From contig NZ_KQ976354.1 of NCBI RefSeq assembly GCF_000346485.2, positions 10,312,341 to 10,376,340 of the forward strand: DNA of 64,000 bases, given 5' to 3'. The DNA is from Scytonema hofmannii PCC 7110. Lineage in GTDB: Bacteria > Cyanobacteriota > Cyanobacteriia > Cyanobacteriales > Nostocaceae. The notes below the pieces were generated by a model. That model did not search any database, was not told the DNA's origin, and saw only the letters and a program-made list of their open reading frames with translations. A program made the translations under genes and the position numbers. Shown here piece by piece: positions 1 through 10,146 of this stretch (its first letter is position 1; each line of letters starts with the position of its first letter).

Positions 1-490
1 TTGTAGTCAAAAAATCTTTATTAAGAGTATATTTATTTGAAAAATTTATCAAATTATAGTTTTGATAAACATTGTGCAAAAAGTAAGTGTTTGTGCTTGT
101 ACCAGCGTAAACCCCAATCAACCCTTCATAAGTTTCTGGATCGTATCCAGCGTTTTCAAGCGCTTCCCAGGCACACTCCATGAAGAGGCGGTTTTGGGGG
201 TCCATCACTTCAGCTTCTCTGGGGCTAAAGCCAAAGAATCTAGCATCAAAACTCTCAATATCTTCTAGTACAGGTGCTGCTTTGACATAATTTGGGTCAT
301 TGAGAACACTCTCTTCAATATTTGAAACTACTAAATCTTGATTATCAAAAAATCCAATAGACTCAACTCCATTTTGGAGATTATCCCAAAATTCATCAAT
401 ATTATTTGCACCAGGGAAACGACCAGATATTCCCACTAATGCTATGTCTAAATCTGCTGTTTCTTCAATTTTTGAATTGTCAGTTATCAT
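1..490 (-). CDS. PKS6, N-terminal ketosynthase fragment (cut by window edge)
   Basis: This is the start of a further type I polyketide synthase; 163 codons are present and the frame is still open at base 1. It begins MITDNSKIEE and continues with KS landmarks: IALVGISGRFPGA, the PREAEVMDPQNR block, ECAWEALENAGYDP, and KDFLTT just before the edge. The active-site Cys (TACSTS), both His residues and all later domains lie outside the window. The ATG at 488-490 starts 33 bp after the stop of PKS5, in the same direction, so it is probably read from the same transcript. The N-terminus ahead of the KS is acidic (D, E, E, D), which suits the basic C-terminal tail of PKS5. The KS identity is certain. 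The module's reductive domains and whether a thioesterase follows cannot be seen. Confidence 0.93.
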   Translation of the reverse strand, partial: MITDNSKIEETADLDIALVGISGRFPGANNIDEFWDNLQNGVESIGFFDNQDLVVSNIEESVLNDPNYVKAAPVLEDIESFDARFFGFSPREAEVMDPQNRLFMECAWEALENAGYDPETYEGLIGVYAGTSTNTYFLHNVYQNYNLINFSNKYTLNKDFLTT

Positions 491-523
491 GGTTTTACAA
501 ATTGCTATAAATTAACTATTTTT

Positions 524-3500
524 CTAGTCATAATTCTTTTGTATTTTTATCTGCCTTCTTCTTTTTCCTCGACTTAGTCTTTGTTCAAAACTCTTCTTCT
601 CAGATTCTTCAGAAATTAACATTTTTGCCATAGATCCTACATTTGGGCATTCATAAAGTTTGGCTATAGACATATTTAAATCAAATGCCTTATTTAATTG
701 AGAAATAACTTGAATGCCGATGAGTGAGTCACCACCAAGCTCAAAGAAGTTGTCATAGATTCCTATCCGTTCAATTCCAAGAATTTGTTGCCAAATTTCA
801 ACAAACTTTTGCTCAATTTCAGTCCTAGGTGCAACATAATCATTACTTAAGTCAGGTCGTGGATGTTTTAAGTTTAACTTATTGACCGTCTCTAAAAATT
901 CTAGGACGCGGATTTCACTATAAGAATTATACTGCTCTAGTGAATTCAAAAAATCAGAGGGAGAAACCACAACTTGAGGTATTTTACTTCCTAAAGTTCG
1001 CAAAAAAGCATCTACACCCTCATTAGGTAATATTCCTTGTTTAAGATTCTCTGCACGCAATTCTTGGAGTTGTTGGGGCACTGCCGTGTCTACTGCCATC
1101 CCAACTTCTTGCCAAGCACTCCAGTTTATACTTGCGATCGAGTTACCATATTTTGAGATATTACAATGAGCAAAAGCGTCAAGAAAGGCATTGGCTCCGC
1201 AATAGTCTACCTGTCCAAATCCCCCTAGAATTGAAGTCGTTGATGATGTGAGAACCAAGAAATCTAACTGATTATTCTTAACAATAGCATCAAGAACTAG
1301 TGTCCCCTTCACTTTGGGAGCTAGAATACTGTCTGCTTCTTCCTTTGTTTTTCGCTGAATCACACCGCCTCCAGGAACTCCAGCAGTATGGATGACACCG
1401 TTTAGCTGACCAAACTGTGACTCTGCTTGCGCGATCGCATGTTGCATTTGTTCGCGGTTGGTCACATCAGCACTGACCACCAAAACTTCTGCACCCGACT
1501 GTTCGAGTTCTTGAACTTTAAGAATTTTGCAGCTAATGCTATCTGTCTCATCGTGAGTCATTAGCCATTTTTCCCACTCATCTCGGTTGGGCAAAGCTTT
1601 TCGTCCTATTAACAGTAGTTTTGCTTGTACAGTTCTCGCCAAGTATTCTGCCACAATCAGCCCGATACCTCCGAGTCCACCTGTAATGAGATAGACTCCC
1701 CCTTCTTTTAATCGCGATTTTCCAATTTTCGCTTCATCAAAGCGCACTGGCTCAAAAGTTTGCACCCAGCGATTGGTACCACGGTAGGCGATCGCGCATT
1801 CAGAAGTAGAAACTGACAGTTCTGTCAGCAATTGTTCTACGAGTTTTTCTTCTTGCCAAGTTCCTTTTGAGGGAAGAATAACATCAATACTACGACAACT
1901 GATATTTGAGTATTCTTGAGATATAACTTTAATCGGTCCGAGTAATGTTGCTTTCTCTGGAGAAATTACCTCAGTTCCTGTCACTGGCTGTAGGTTGTTA
2001 GAAATGACCGTGATTTGTACTTCATCAACAGTTTCTTGTCGTCCCAGCGCTTGAGCAAGAAATAGCAGACTGTAAAATCCCATTGCTTGGGTTTTCTCAA
2101 CGTCTTCAAGTTCTAATTCTTTGTCAGTGACAGGTGTGACGCTCCACAAATGAACAATGGTTTTTGGCAACTTCTGTTGTGTTAACAGTTCCTTGATTAA
2201 GGTATCGTAATCACGATCGTGTTGAGGATTAAGGGTATATTGACACTCGTTTAGCTTAGTGAATTCTGCCCCAACTGTTACGGTAATGATATCTTGGTTT
2301 TGTTGTTGCAGTTGTTCTACTAGTTTGGTACCCAAGCCACATTCATCAGCAAACACCAAAGTACAAGATTTTTGCGCTGCTAATTCTTTGTGTTCGGGCT
2401 GTGCTGGAGGTAAAGATGGTTTCCAGAAAGGGATGTAAAACCAGTCAGCAATGTCGGGCTTTTTAGCCAGTAACACTGATGTAGCACGGTCGTCAATTCC
2501 TTGTTTTTTGGATTCAATCCAATAACACTGGCGCTCAAAGGGATAGGTGGGCAAAGGCAAACGATGGCGCTGCTCGTGAGTATAAAATCCCGACCAATCT
2601 ATCTCTACTCCAAAAAGCCATAGCCGACCTAATGTCTGTAACAAAAAGCTAACATCCGACTGTTGTTCTTTGGCATGGCGTAAAGAAGTCAGCACCTGTT
2701 GTTTGGCATCAGGTTTGAGATGCTGTGTTGTTAATGTACTTAATGTTCGCCCCGGACCCAACTCCAGGAAAACACCTTCAAACTGTTGTAACAGTTGAGT
2801 TATCCCAGAGGAAAATTTCACTGTTTGCCGCAGATGTTGACTCCAGTAGTGAGGATTTGTGGCTTGTTCATCTGTAATCCAACTCCCAGTAACATTGGAA
2901 ATGAAGCGAATCTGAGGCGGGTTGAGCTTCACTTTTTTCACAGCTTGCACAAATGGTTCTAAGATGGGTTGCATCATCACAGAATGAAACGCATGAGATG
3001 TATGCAACAGCCGACATTCAATGCCTTGGGAGGACAATTGGTTTTGAAGTGCGGCGATCGCATCGGTTGAACCGGAAACTACGCATGAGAATGGACTGTT
3101 GATTGCTGCTATTTGTACAGACGTTCCAGGGTTTTGTAGAGACCTGTCATGCTTAGTCTCTACATCTAATAGGGATTGCACGTCTTTTTCTGGAAGTGGA
3201 ACAGCAAGCATACTCCCTGTGGGCAACTGTTGCATCAGTTGTCCCCTTGTTGCCACAACCGCCAAGGCATCTTCTAGGGAGAACACGCCTGCAATTGTTG
3301 CCGCGACGTATTCCCCGATGCTGTGACCAATCATTGCCTCTGGACGCACTCCCCATTCCATCCATAATTGGGCCAGGGCGTACTCAATAATAAACAGTGC
3401 TGGTTGGGTAATTGCCGTCTGCTGTAGAGACGCGAGATCTCTCGTCTCTACATCGATGTGTTGTGCGTGTGGATAAAGTATGTGACGGATATCGAGACCG

Positions 3501-5230
3501 AGGTGGGGTTGGAGAATTGCAGCACAGATATCCACATATTTGCGAAATGTGGGTTCGACCTCGTATAGTTCCCGCCCCATATTTACATATTGCGCCCCTT
3601 GTCCTGAAAACATGAAGATGACTGGACATTGACCGGGTTTACACTGGTAAGTCAAAACACGTCGAGGATCTTGGGAGGTCAACACTTTTACCGCATCGTC
3701 GGAGTCATGACAAACCACCATGCGGCGATGCTCAAAAGCTTGACGACCTACTTGTAAGGTGTAAGCCACATTGGGCAGGACGATATCACAGTGTTGTTGA
3801 AAATGAGCTGCTAAATTTCTTGTGGCAGTTTCTAGGGCTGTAGTGGTTTTGGCTGAGAGCACCAACAATTGCCAGGGGCGGGATCGTAGAGATGCTAGAT
3901 CTCGCGTCTGGTCAGCTGGGGCTTCTTCCAAGATAACATGGGCATTAGTCCCTCCTATACCAAAAGAACTGATACCTGCTCTGCGAGGAGTTCCTTTAGC
4001 TTTCCACTCCGATAACTTAGTATTAACGTAAAAAGGGCTGTTAGCGAAGTCTATTTCAGGATTTGGTTGTTCAAAGTGTAAACTAGGCGGAATCATCTTG
4101 TGCTTGAGCGCCATGACCGTTTTGATTAACCCGGTGATACCAGCAGCTGTATTCAGATGTCCGACATTAGTCTTTACCGAGCCGATCGCACAAAAGCCCT
4201 TCTTTTTGGTGCGGGTTTCAAAGATTTTCTTGAGGGCACTAATTTCAATGGGATCTCCCAAGGCTGTGCCAGTTCCGTGGGTCTCTATGTAAGTAATTGT
4301 CTCTGGATGAAACCCAGCGATTGCTAAAGCTTCGGCGATCGCTGAAGCTTGACCCCCCACACTTGGAGCTGTGTAACCTACCTTAGCCGCACCATCGTTA
4401 TTGATTGCTGAACCTTTGATAACTGCATTTATGCAGTCACCATCTGCTAAAGCATCCTCTAATCTCTTGAGAACAACAATACCCACTCCATCACCAAAAA
4501 TAGTTCCTTGGGCGCTAGCATCGAAGGCTCGGCAATGACCATCAGGAGAAGTTATACCTCCTTCTTGATAGAAATAACCTTGCTTTTGCAGAGACTGTAT
4601 TGAAATACCACCAGCCAAAGCCATATCGCACTCATAATTCAGCAACCCTTGGCACGCTGAATGAACAGCTACTAATGATGTAGAGCAAGCTGTGCTGATA
4701 TTGATACTTGGTCCCTTTAAGTTCAGTTTATATGAAACTCGCGTGGCAGCATAATCCTGACTATTGCTTAATAGAGTTGAAAGACCCATGGATTTGATTA
4801 GATCGGGGTGAGAACTCAATTTGCTAAGAAAGTAGCTACTCAGGTTGGTTCCCACGTAAACACCAGTCAAGCCTTTGCCCGCTCCTGGGTCATAACCAGC
4901 ATTCTCCAGCGCTTTCCAAGCACTTTCAAGGAGAATACGGTGTTGGGGGTCCATGATTTCGGCTTCTCTTGGCGAGAAATCGAAGAAAGGAGCGTCAAAC
5001 ATCTCAATGTCTGACAGTATGGCACCAGCTTTTACATACTGAGGATCGCGCAGCCATACCGGGTCTATGCCTGCAATTTCTAATTCTTCATCACTGAAGA
5101 AAGAAATCGACTCCTTCCCATCGCACAGATGCTGCCAAAATTCATCAACATCTTTGGCTCCAGGACAACGACCAACCATACCGATTATGGCTATGCCTTT
5201 GATGGAATCTTGGATTTGTTGGTTATGCAT
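524..5230 (-). CDS. PKS5: KS-AT-KR-ACP polyketide synthase module
   Basis: A 1568-residue one-module type I PKS that should add one malonyl unit and reduce the beta-ketone. KS (about 12-435) has the Cys at 182 (TACSTSLV), HGTGT and NVGHLN. AT (about 525-850) has GQGAQ, GHSIGEY and HAFHS, the malonyl-type signature. The KR half-pair (about 915-1370) has an intact TGGLGGIG cofactor loop, an HTAG motif and a YCGAN catalytic block. The ACP phosphopantetheine Ser is near 1502 (ELGGDSL). No DH, ER or MT. The C-terminal tail is strongly basic (GKRRRQIKIQK), as in the other proteins of this cluster that hand over to a ketosynthase. Its ATG overlaps the stop of PKS4 by 8 bases (ATGCATAA), implying translational coupling. 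From AT to the middle of the KR it is nearly identical to PKS4, and the KR C-terminal half then diverges. Confidence 0.95.
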   Translation of the reverse strand: MHNQQIQDSIKGIAIIGMVGRCPGAKDVDEFWQHLCDGKESISFFSDEELEIAGIDPVWLRDPQYVKAGAILSDIEMFDAPFFDFSPREAEIMDPQHRILLESAWKALENAGYDPGAGKGLTGVYVGTNLSSYFLSKLSSHPDLIKSMGLSTLLSNSQDYAATRVSYKLNLKGPSINISTACSTSLVAVHSACQGLLNYECDMALAGGISIQSLQKQGYFYQEGGITSPDGHCRAFDASAQGTIFGDGVGIVVLKRLEDALADGDCINAVIKGSAINNDGAAKVGYTAPSVGGQASAIAEALAIAGFHPETITYIETHGTGTALGDPIEISALKKIFETRTKKKGFCAIGSVKTNVGHLNTAAGITGLIKTVMALKHKMIPPSLHFEQPNPEIDFANSPFYVNTKLSEWKAKGTPRRAGISSFGIGGTNAHVILEEAPADQTRDLASLRSRPWQLLVLSAKTTTALETATRNLAAHFQQHCDIVLPNVAYTLQVGRQAFEHRRMVVCHDSDDAVKVLTSQDPRRVLTYQCKPGQCPVIFMFSGQGAQYVNMGRELYEVEPTFRKYVDICAAILQPHLGLDIRHILYPHAQHIDVETRDLASLQQTAITQPALFIIEYALAQLWMEWGVRPEAMIGHSIGEYVAATIAGVFSLEDALAVVATRGQLMQQLPTGSMLAVPLPEKDVQSLLDVETKHDRSLQNPGTSVQIAAINSPFSCVVSGSTDAIAALQNQLSSQGIECRLLHTSHAFHSVMMQPILEPFVQAVKKVKLNPPQIRFISNVTGSWITDEQATNPHYWSQHLRQTVKFSSGITQLLQQFEGVFLELGPGRTLSTLTTQHLKPDAKQQVLTSLRHAKEQQSDVSFLLQTLGRLWLFGVEIDWSGFYTHEQRHRLPLPTYPFERQCYWIESKKQGIDDRATSVLLAKKPDIADWFYIPFWKPSLPPAQPEHKELAAQKSCTLVFADECGLGTKLVEQLQQQNQDIITVTVGAEFTKLNECQYTLNPQHDRDYDTLIKELLTQQKLPKTIVHLWSVTPVTDKELELEDVEKTQAMGFYSLLFLAQALGRQETVDEVQITVISNNLQPVTGTEVISPEKATLLGPIKVISQEYSNISCRSIDVILPSKGTWQEEKLVEQLLTELSVSTSECAIAYRGTNRWVQTFEPVRFDEAKIGKSRLKEGGVYLITGGLGGIGLIVAEYLARTVQAKLLLIGRKALPNRDEWEKWLMTHDETDSISCKILKVQELEQSGAEVLVVSADVTNREQMQHAIAQAESQFGQLNGVIHTAGVPGGGVIQRKTKEEADSILAPKVKGTLVLDAIVKNNQLDFLVLTSSTTSILGGFGQVDYCGANAFLDAFAHCNISKYGNSIASINWSAWQEVGMAVDTAVPQQLQELRAENLKQGILPNEGVDAFLRTLGSKIPQVVVSPSDFLNSLEQYNSYSEIRVLEFLETVNKLNLKHPRPDLSNDYVAPRTEIEQKFVEIWQQILGIERIGIYDNFFELGGDSLIGIQVISQLNKAFDLNMSIAKLYECPNVGSMAKMLISEESEKKSFEQRLSRGKRRRQIKIQKNYD

Positions 5231-8200
5231 CTGCCATCCTCCGTTGTTTCATTAATTGTCTTTTTTCTTGCATAGCCGCTTCTTTTCTGCTAGCACGTTC
5301 ATCAGCTAGCTGAAATGTTGGTTCTTTAACCTGTTTTCCACCAAGATATTCTGCCAAGGCACTTATGGTCGAATATTCAAATAGGTCAGCTATTGAGAGA
5401 TTTTTATTTAATGTTTTTAGAAGTTTACTGCGAACCTGAATTATGAGTAGTGAATCTCCACCTAATTCAAAAAAATTATCATGGAGACCTATATTCTTTA
5501 TCCCAAGAACCTCTTGCCAAATATTGCCAATCGTTTGTTCAATCTCATTTGTGAGAGGAACGTAGGGATTTTGTAAATCAGGTCTGGAATGGAGTAATAA
5601 TGAATTTGCTTGTTGACCAGCTGCTTTCTGTTGAAAAGATTCAAGCTTAATCCATTGGTCAATCCTAGCTTGAAGTCCTCCTGTCGAGACAACTACATGA
5701 TTGAATTCACTACAGTTCAAAATCCTTTGAAAAGCTTGTACCCCTTCTTCCGGCTTAATAGCCAATTCAGCCACACTTGCGCCCACAGATGTACTTTGTT
5801 TATTTTCTTTTTCCAGTTGCCAACCATCCCAGCTTACGCTTATCCATGAAACAGGATGGTTCTGATTGCGTTGGTGCACAAAAGTATCCATGAAGCTATT
5901 GGCTGCTGAGTAAGCAACAAATCCCAATCCGCCTAAAACAGATGATAAGGAAGACAACAACAAACAAAAATCAAGCTTTCTATCTTGCAAAACCTTGTCT
6001 AATACTATGAGTCCATGTACTTTTGATTGAAATTGCTGCTCGCAATCAGTTCTACTTATCTTTTCAATAGCTTCAGAAGGTTTACCTCCAATAATTCCAG
6101 CAGCGTGGATGACACCGTTTAGCTGACCAAACTGTGACTCTGCTTGCGCGATCGCATATTGCATTTGTTCTGTGTTGCTGACATCCGCGCTCACCACCAA
6201 AACTTCTGCACCCAACTGTTCGAGTGCTTGCAATTTCCGAATTTTGCTGCTGGTGCTATCTGTCTCATCGTGAGTCATTAGCCATTTTTCCCACTCGTCT
6301 CGGTTGGGGAAGGCTGAACGTCCTATCAACAGGAGTTTTGCTTGTACAGTTCGCGCTAAGTGTTCTGCCAAAACCAGTCCGATACCTCCGAGTCCACCTG
6401 TAATGAGATAGACTCCTCCTTCTTTTAATCGTGCTTTTCCAATTTTCGCTTCATCAAAGCGCACTGGTTCAAAATTTTGTACCCAACGATTCAGCCCTCG
6501 ATAGGCGATCGCGCATTCAGAAGTAGAAACTGTCAGTTCCGTCAGTAATTGTTCTACGAGTTTTTCTTCTTGCCAAGTTCCTTTTGAGGGAAGAATAACA
6601 TCAATACTACGGCAGTTGATATTTGAGTATTCTTGGGGTATGATTTTAATCGGTCCAAGTAATGTTGCTTTCTCTGGAAAAAGCACTTCCGTTCCTGTCA
6701 CTGGCTGTAGGTTGTTAGAAATCACTGTGATGTTAAAATCCTCAGTCGTTTCTTGTCTTCCCAGCGTTTGAGCAAGAAATAGCAGACTGTAAAATCCCAT
6801 TGCTTGGGTTTTCTCAACGTCTTCAAGTTCCAATTCTTTGTGAGTGACAGGTGTGACGCTCCACATATGAACAATGGTTTTTGGCAACCTCTGTTGTGTT
6901 AACAGTTCCTTGATTAAGGTATCGTAATCACGATCGTGTTGAGGATTAAGGGTATATTGACACTCGTTTAGCTTAGTGAATTCTGCCCCAACTGTTACGG
7001 TAATGATATCTTGGTTTTGTTGTTGCAGTTGTTCTACTAGTTTGGTACCCAAGCCGCACTCATCGAGAAACACTAAAGTACAAGATTTTTGCGCTGCTAA
7101 TTCTTGCTGTTCGAGTCGTGCTGGGGGTAAAGATGGTTTCCAAAAAGGAATGTAAAACCAGTCAGCAATGTCGGGCTTTTTACCTAGTGATACAGATGTA
7201 GCACGGTCATCAATTCCTTGTTTTTTGGGTTCAATCCAATAACGTTGGCGCTCAAAGGGGTAGGTGGGCAAAGGGAGACGATGGCGCTGCTCGTGGGTAT
7301 AAAATCCTGACCAGTCTATTTCTACACCAAAAAGCCACAGCCGACCTAATGTCTGTAACAAAAAGCTAACATCCGATTGTTGTTCTTTGGCATGGCGTAA
7401 AGAAGACAGCACAATTTGTTTTGCTTCTGACTTTAAATGCTGTGTTGTTAATGTGCTTAACGTCCGCCCTGGACCGATCTCTAGAAAAACACCTTCAAAC
7501 TGTTGTAACAATTGAGATATACCATCTGAAAATTTCACAGTTTGCCGCAGATGCTGACTCCAGTAGCTGGGATTTGTGGCTTGGTCTTCTGTAATCCAAC
7601 TTCCTGTGACATTGGAAATGAAGCGAATCTGAGGCGGGTTGAGCTTCAGTTGTTTCACAGCCTGCACAAATGGTTCCAAAATGGGTTCCATCATCCCAGA
7701 ATGAAATGCATGAGATGTATGCAACAGCCGACATTCAATTCCTTTGGAGGATAATTGGTTTTGGAGTGCGGCGATCGCATCAGTTGAACCAGAAACTACG
7801 CACGAAGATGGACTGTTGATGGCTGCTATTTGTACAGACGTTTCATTAGTATGTAGAGACACGCCATGGCGTGTCTCTACATCTTGTATGAGGGATTGCA
7901 CCTCTGTTTGTGGAAGTGGAATGGCAAGCATACTGCCTGCGGGCAACTGTTGCATCAGTTGTCCCCTTTTTGCTACAACAGCTAAGGCATCTTTTAGGGA
8001 GAATACACCTGCAATTGTTGCGGCGACATACTCCCCGATGCTGTGACCGATCGTTGCCTCTGGACGCACTCCCCATTCTATCCACAATTGGGCGAGGGCA
8101 TACTCGATAATAAACAGTGCTGGTTGGGCGATCGCTGTTTGTTGCAGTTGCTGGGAAGCAACTTCAATTTGTTGTTCGCTAGGATAAAGTATATGACGGA

Positions 8201-9953
8201 TATCAAGACCGAGGTGAGGCTGGAGAATCTCAGCACAGATATCTACTTGCTGGCGAAATGTGGGATCAAGATCGTACAGTTCTCGACCCATATTCACATA
8301 TTGTGCCCCTTGTCCGGAAAACATGAAGATGACTGGACAGTGACTGGACTTATGGTGGTAAGTAAAAATACGTTGCGGGTCTTGGGAGGTTAAAACTTTC
8401 ACCGCATCGTCTGTGTCATGGCATACCACGATACGGCGATGCTCAAAAGCCCGACGACCTACTTGTAAGGTGTAAGCCACATCAGGCAAGTTAATATCAG
8501 GCGTCGCGTGCAGGTGGTCTGCTAAATTTTCTGTGGTAGTTTCTAGGGCTGTACTGGTTTTGGCTGAGAGCAGCAACAATTGCCAAGGACGCGAATGACT
8601 AGATCTGTCGTGCTGGGTTTCTACGACTGGGGCTTCTTCCAAAATAACATGGGCATTAGTGCCTCCGATTCCGAAAGAACTGACACCTGCTCTACGAGGA
8701 GTTCCGTTAGTTTTCCACTCGGACAACTGAGTATTGACGTAGAAAGGACTATTGGCAAAATCTATTTGGGTATTAGGTTGCTTAAAGTGTAAGCTGGGGG
8801 GTATTTGTTTGTGTTTTAGTGCTTGTACAGTCTTAATTAGACCAGCTACACCTGCAGCTGTATTCAGATGTCCAACATTGGTCTTTACTGAAGCGATCGC
8901 ACAAAAACCTTTTTCGTTTGTGCTAGCACGAAACGCTTGTGTAAGAGCCTTAATTTCAATGGGGTCTCCTAATTTAGTTCCGGTACCATGTGTTTCTATA
9001 TACGCGATCGTCTCAGGTTCAACTCCAGCTAAGGCAAGCGCCTCTAAAATGACCTCTCTTTGACCGTCAACACTGGGAGCTGTGTAACCAACCTTTAAAG
9101 AACCATCGTTATTGATAGCCGAACCTTTGATGACTGCATGAATCAAGTCGCCATCGGCAATGGCATCTTCTAACCGCTTCAAAACCACAATGCCTATACC
9201 TTGACTAGGAACACAGCCTTGAGCATTAGCGTCAAAGGCTCGGCAATGTCCATCAGAAGAATGAATCCCTCCTTCTTGATACTGGTAACCAGCTTTTTGC
9301 GGTATAGAGAGTGAAACACCGCCTGCTAATGCGATATCACTTTCGCCATTTAGTAAACTTTGGCAGGCTAAATGGACAGCAACCAATGATGTGGAACAGG
9401 CAGTCTGAACATTGATGCTCGGTCCCCTCAAGTTTAACTTGTAAGAAACTTGCGTGGGCAGGAAATCCTTGTCGTTTCCAATTAAAGTTTGAAAGCTGTC
9501 TACGGATTCCATGAATTCCCGGTTGGGATATAAGTTTGAAAGCAGGTAAGAACTTGGAGCGACACCAGCGAAAAGACCAATTTGACCACTGTAAGTTTGG
9601 GAGTTGTAGCTAGCATTCTCTAGAGCTTCCCAAACACATTCTATAAAAATACGGTGTTGTGGATCCGTAATTTCGGCTTCTCTGGGAGAAAAGCCAAAAA
9701 ATGAAGCGTCAAATAACTCTATATTTTCCAGGACGCCCCCTGCTCTTACGTAGCTAGCATCATTCAGCAATTCTGGATTTATCCCAGCAGACAATAGTTC
9801 CTTATCAGTGAAAAAAGAAATAGACTCTACACCATCTCGGATATTTTGCCAAAAACTGTCAACATTTTTAGCACCAGGAAAACGACCCGACATACCGATG
9901 ATAGCTATTTCGTCTTTATCATTTAAGCTATTAAAGTAATTGTCTATAGTCAT
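5223..9953 (-). CDS. PKS4: KS-AT-KR-ACP polyketide synthase module
   Basis: A one-module type I PKS of 1576 residues from the ATG at 9953; an in-frame TTG four codons upstream is less likely. KS has TACSTSLV, HGTGT and NVGHLN. AT has GQGAQ, GHSIGEY and HAFHS, so malonyl-CoA is the expected extender. KR has TGGLGGIG, HAAG and YSAAN, all intact. The ACP Ser is near 1501. It should elongate and leave a beta-hydroxyl. The upstream partner is the Gly NRPS at 11955-15302, so this KS probably accepts a peptidyl chain; the N-terminus ahead of the KS is acidic (IDNYFNSLNDKDE), opposite in charge to that NRPS tail. The C-terminal tail (KRQLMKQRRMADA) is basic and PKS5 follows with an 8-base overlap. 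The gene is separated from the upstream decarboxylase gene by a MITE-like element. Confidence 0.95.
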   Translation of the reverse strand: MTIDNYFNSLNDKDEIAIIGMSGRFPGAKNVDSFWQNIRDGVESISFFTDKELLSAGINPELLNDASYVRAGGVLENIELFDASFFGFSPREAEITDPQHRIFIECVWEALENASYNSQTYSGQIGLFAGVAPSSYLLSNLYPNREFMESVDSFQTLIGNDKDFLPTQVSYKLNLRGPSINVQTACSTSLVAVHLACQSLLNGESDIALAGGVSLSIPQKAGYQYQEGGIHSSDGHCRAFDANAQGCVPSQGIGIVVLKRLEDAIADGDLIHAVIKGSAINNDGSLKVGYTAPSVDGQREVILEALALAGVEPETIAYIETHGTGTKLGDPIEIKALTQAFRASTNEKGFCAIASVKTNVGHLNTAAGVAGLIKTVQALKHKQIPPSLHFKQPNTQIDFANSPFYVNTQLSEWKTNGTPRRAGVSSFGIGGTNAHVILEEAPVVETQHDRSSHSRPWQLLLLSAKTSTALETTTENLADHLHATPDINLPDVAYTLQVGRRAFEHRRIVVCHDTDDAVKVLTSQDPQRIFTYHHKSSHCPVIFMFSGQGAQYVNMGRELYDLDPTFRQQVDICAEILQPHLGLDIRHILYPSEQQIEVASQQLQQTAIAQPALFIIEYALAQLWIEWGVRPEATIGHSIGEYVAATIAGVFSLKDALAVVAKRGQLMQQLPAGSMLAIPLPQTEVQSLIQDVETRHGVSLHTNETSVQIAAINSPSSCVVSGSTDAIAALQNQLSSKGIECRLLHTSHAFHSGMMEPILEPFVQAVKQLKLNPPQIRFISNVTGSWITEDQATNPSYWSQHLRQTVKFSDGISQLLQQFEGVFLEIGPGRTLSTLTTQHLKSEAKQIVLSSLRHAKEQQSDVSFLLQTLGRLWLFGVEIDWSGFYTHEQRHRLPLPTYPFERQRYWIEPKKQGIDDRATSVSLGKKPDIADWFYIPFWKPSLPPARLEQQELAAQKSCTLVFLDECGLGTKLVEQLQQQNQDIITVTVGAEFTKLNECQYTLNPQHDRDYDTLIKELLTQQRLPKTIVHMWSVTPVTHKELELEDVEKTQAMGFYSLLFLAQTLGRQETTEDFNITVISNNLQPVTGTEVLFPEKATLLGPIKIIPQEYSNINCRSIDVILPSKGTWQEEKLVEQLLTELTVSTSECAIAYRGLNRWVQNFEPVRFDEAKIGKARLKEGGVYLITGGLGGIGLVLAEHLARTVQAKLLLIGRSAFPNRDEWEKWLMTHDETDSTSSKIRKLQALEQLGAEVLVVSADVSNTEQMQYAIAQAESQFGQLNGVIHAAGIIGGKPSEAIEKISRTDCEQQFQSKVHGLIVLDKVLQDRKLDFCLLLSSLSSVLGGLGFVAYSAANSFMDTFVHQRNQNHPVSWISVSWDGWQLEKENKQSTSVGASVAELAIKPEEGVQAFQRILNCSEFNHVVVSTGGLQARIDQWIKLESFQQKAAGQQANSLLLHSRPDLQNPYVPLTNEIEQTIGNIWQEVLGIKNIGLHDNFFELGGDSLLIIQVRSKLLKTLNKNLSIADLFEYSTISALAEYLGGKQVKEPTFQLADERASRKEAAMQEKRQLMKQRRMADA

Positions 9954-10020
9954 AATTAAAAACAATTGTTAACTTTATACTTTCAGTGATTGTATAGATG
10001 AATACTTGGCTCATTCATAC

Positions 10021-10112
10021 TAGGACTTATGCGTTCTCATCTTTATGTTATCTCTTGTCTGTAATCCGTGATTAATTCAACAAGATTTATGACAGTTTTT
10101 GCATAAGCCCTA
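10021..10112. mobile_element. MITE-like element with 12-bp terminal inverted repeats
   Basis: The spacer between the decarboxylase and PKS4 genes starts an inverted repeat TAGGACTTATGC at 10021-10032 and closes it with GCATAAGCCCTA at 10101-10112: 11 of 12 bases pair. The 92-bp unit has no coding capacity. Outer TA dinucleotides could be a TA target duplication. From general knowledge, GGACTTACGC-like ends occur on small non-autonomous elements in cyanobacteria. It might instead be a plain hairpin in the mRNA leader. Confidence 0.5.
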
Positions 10113-10146
10113 CATCTGAAAAAGTAAGCTGTTGTGTTCGCGAAGA

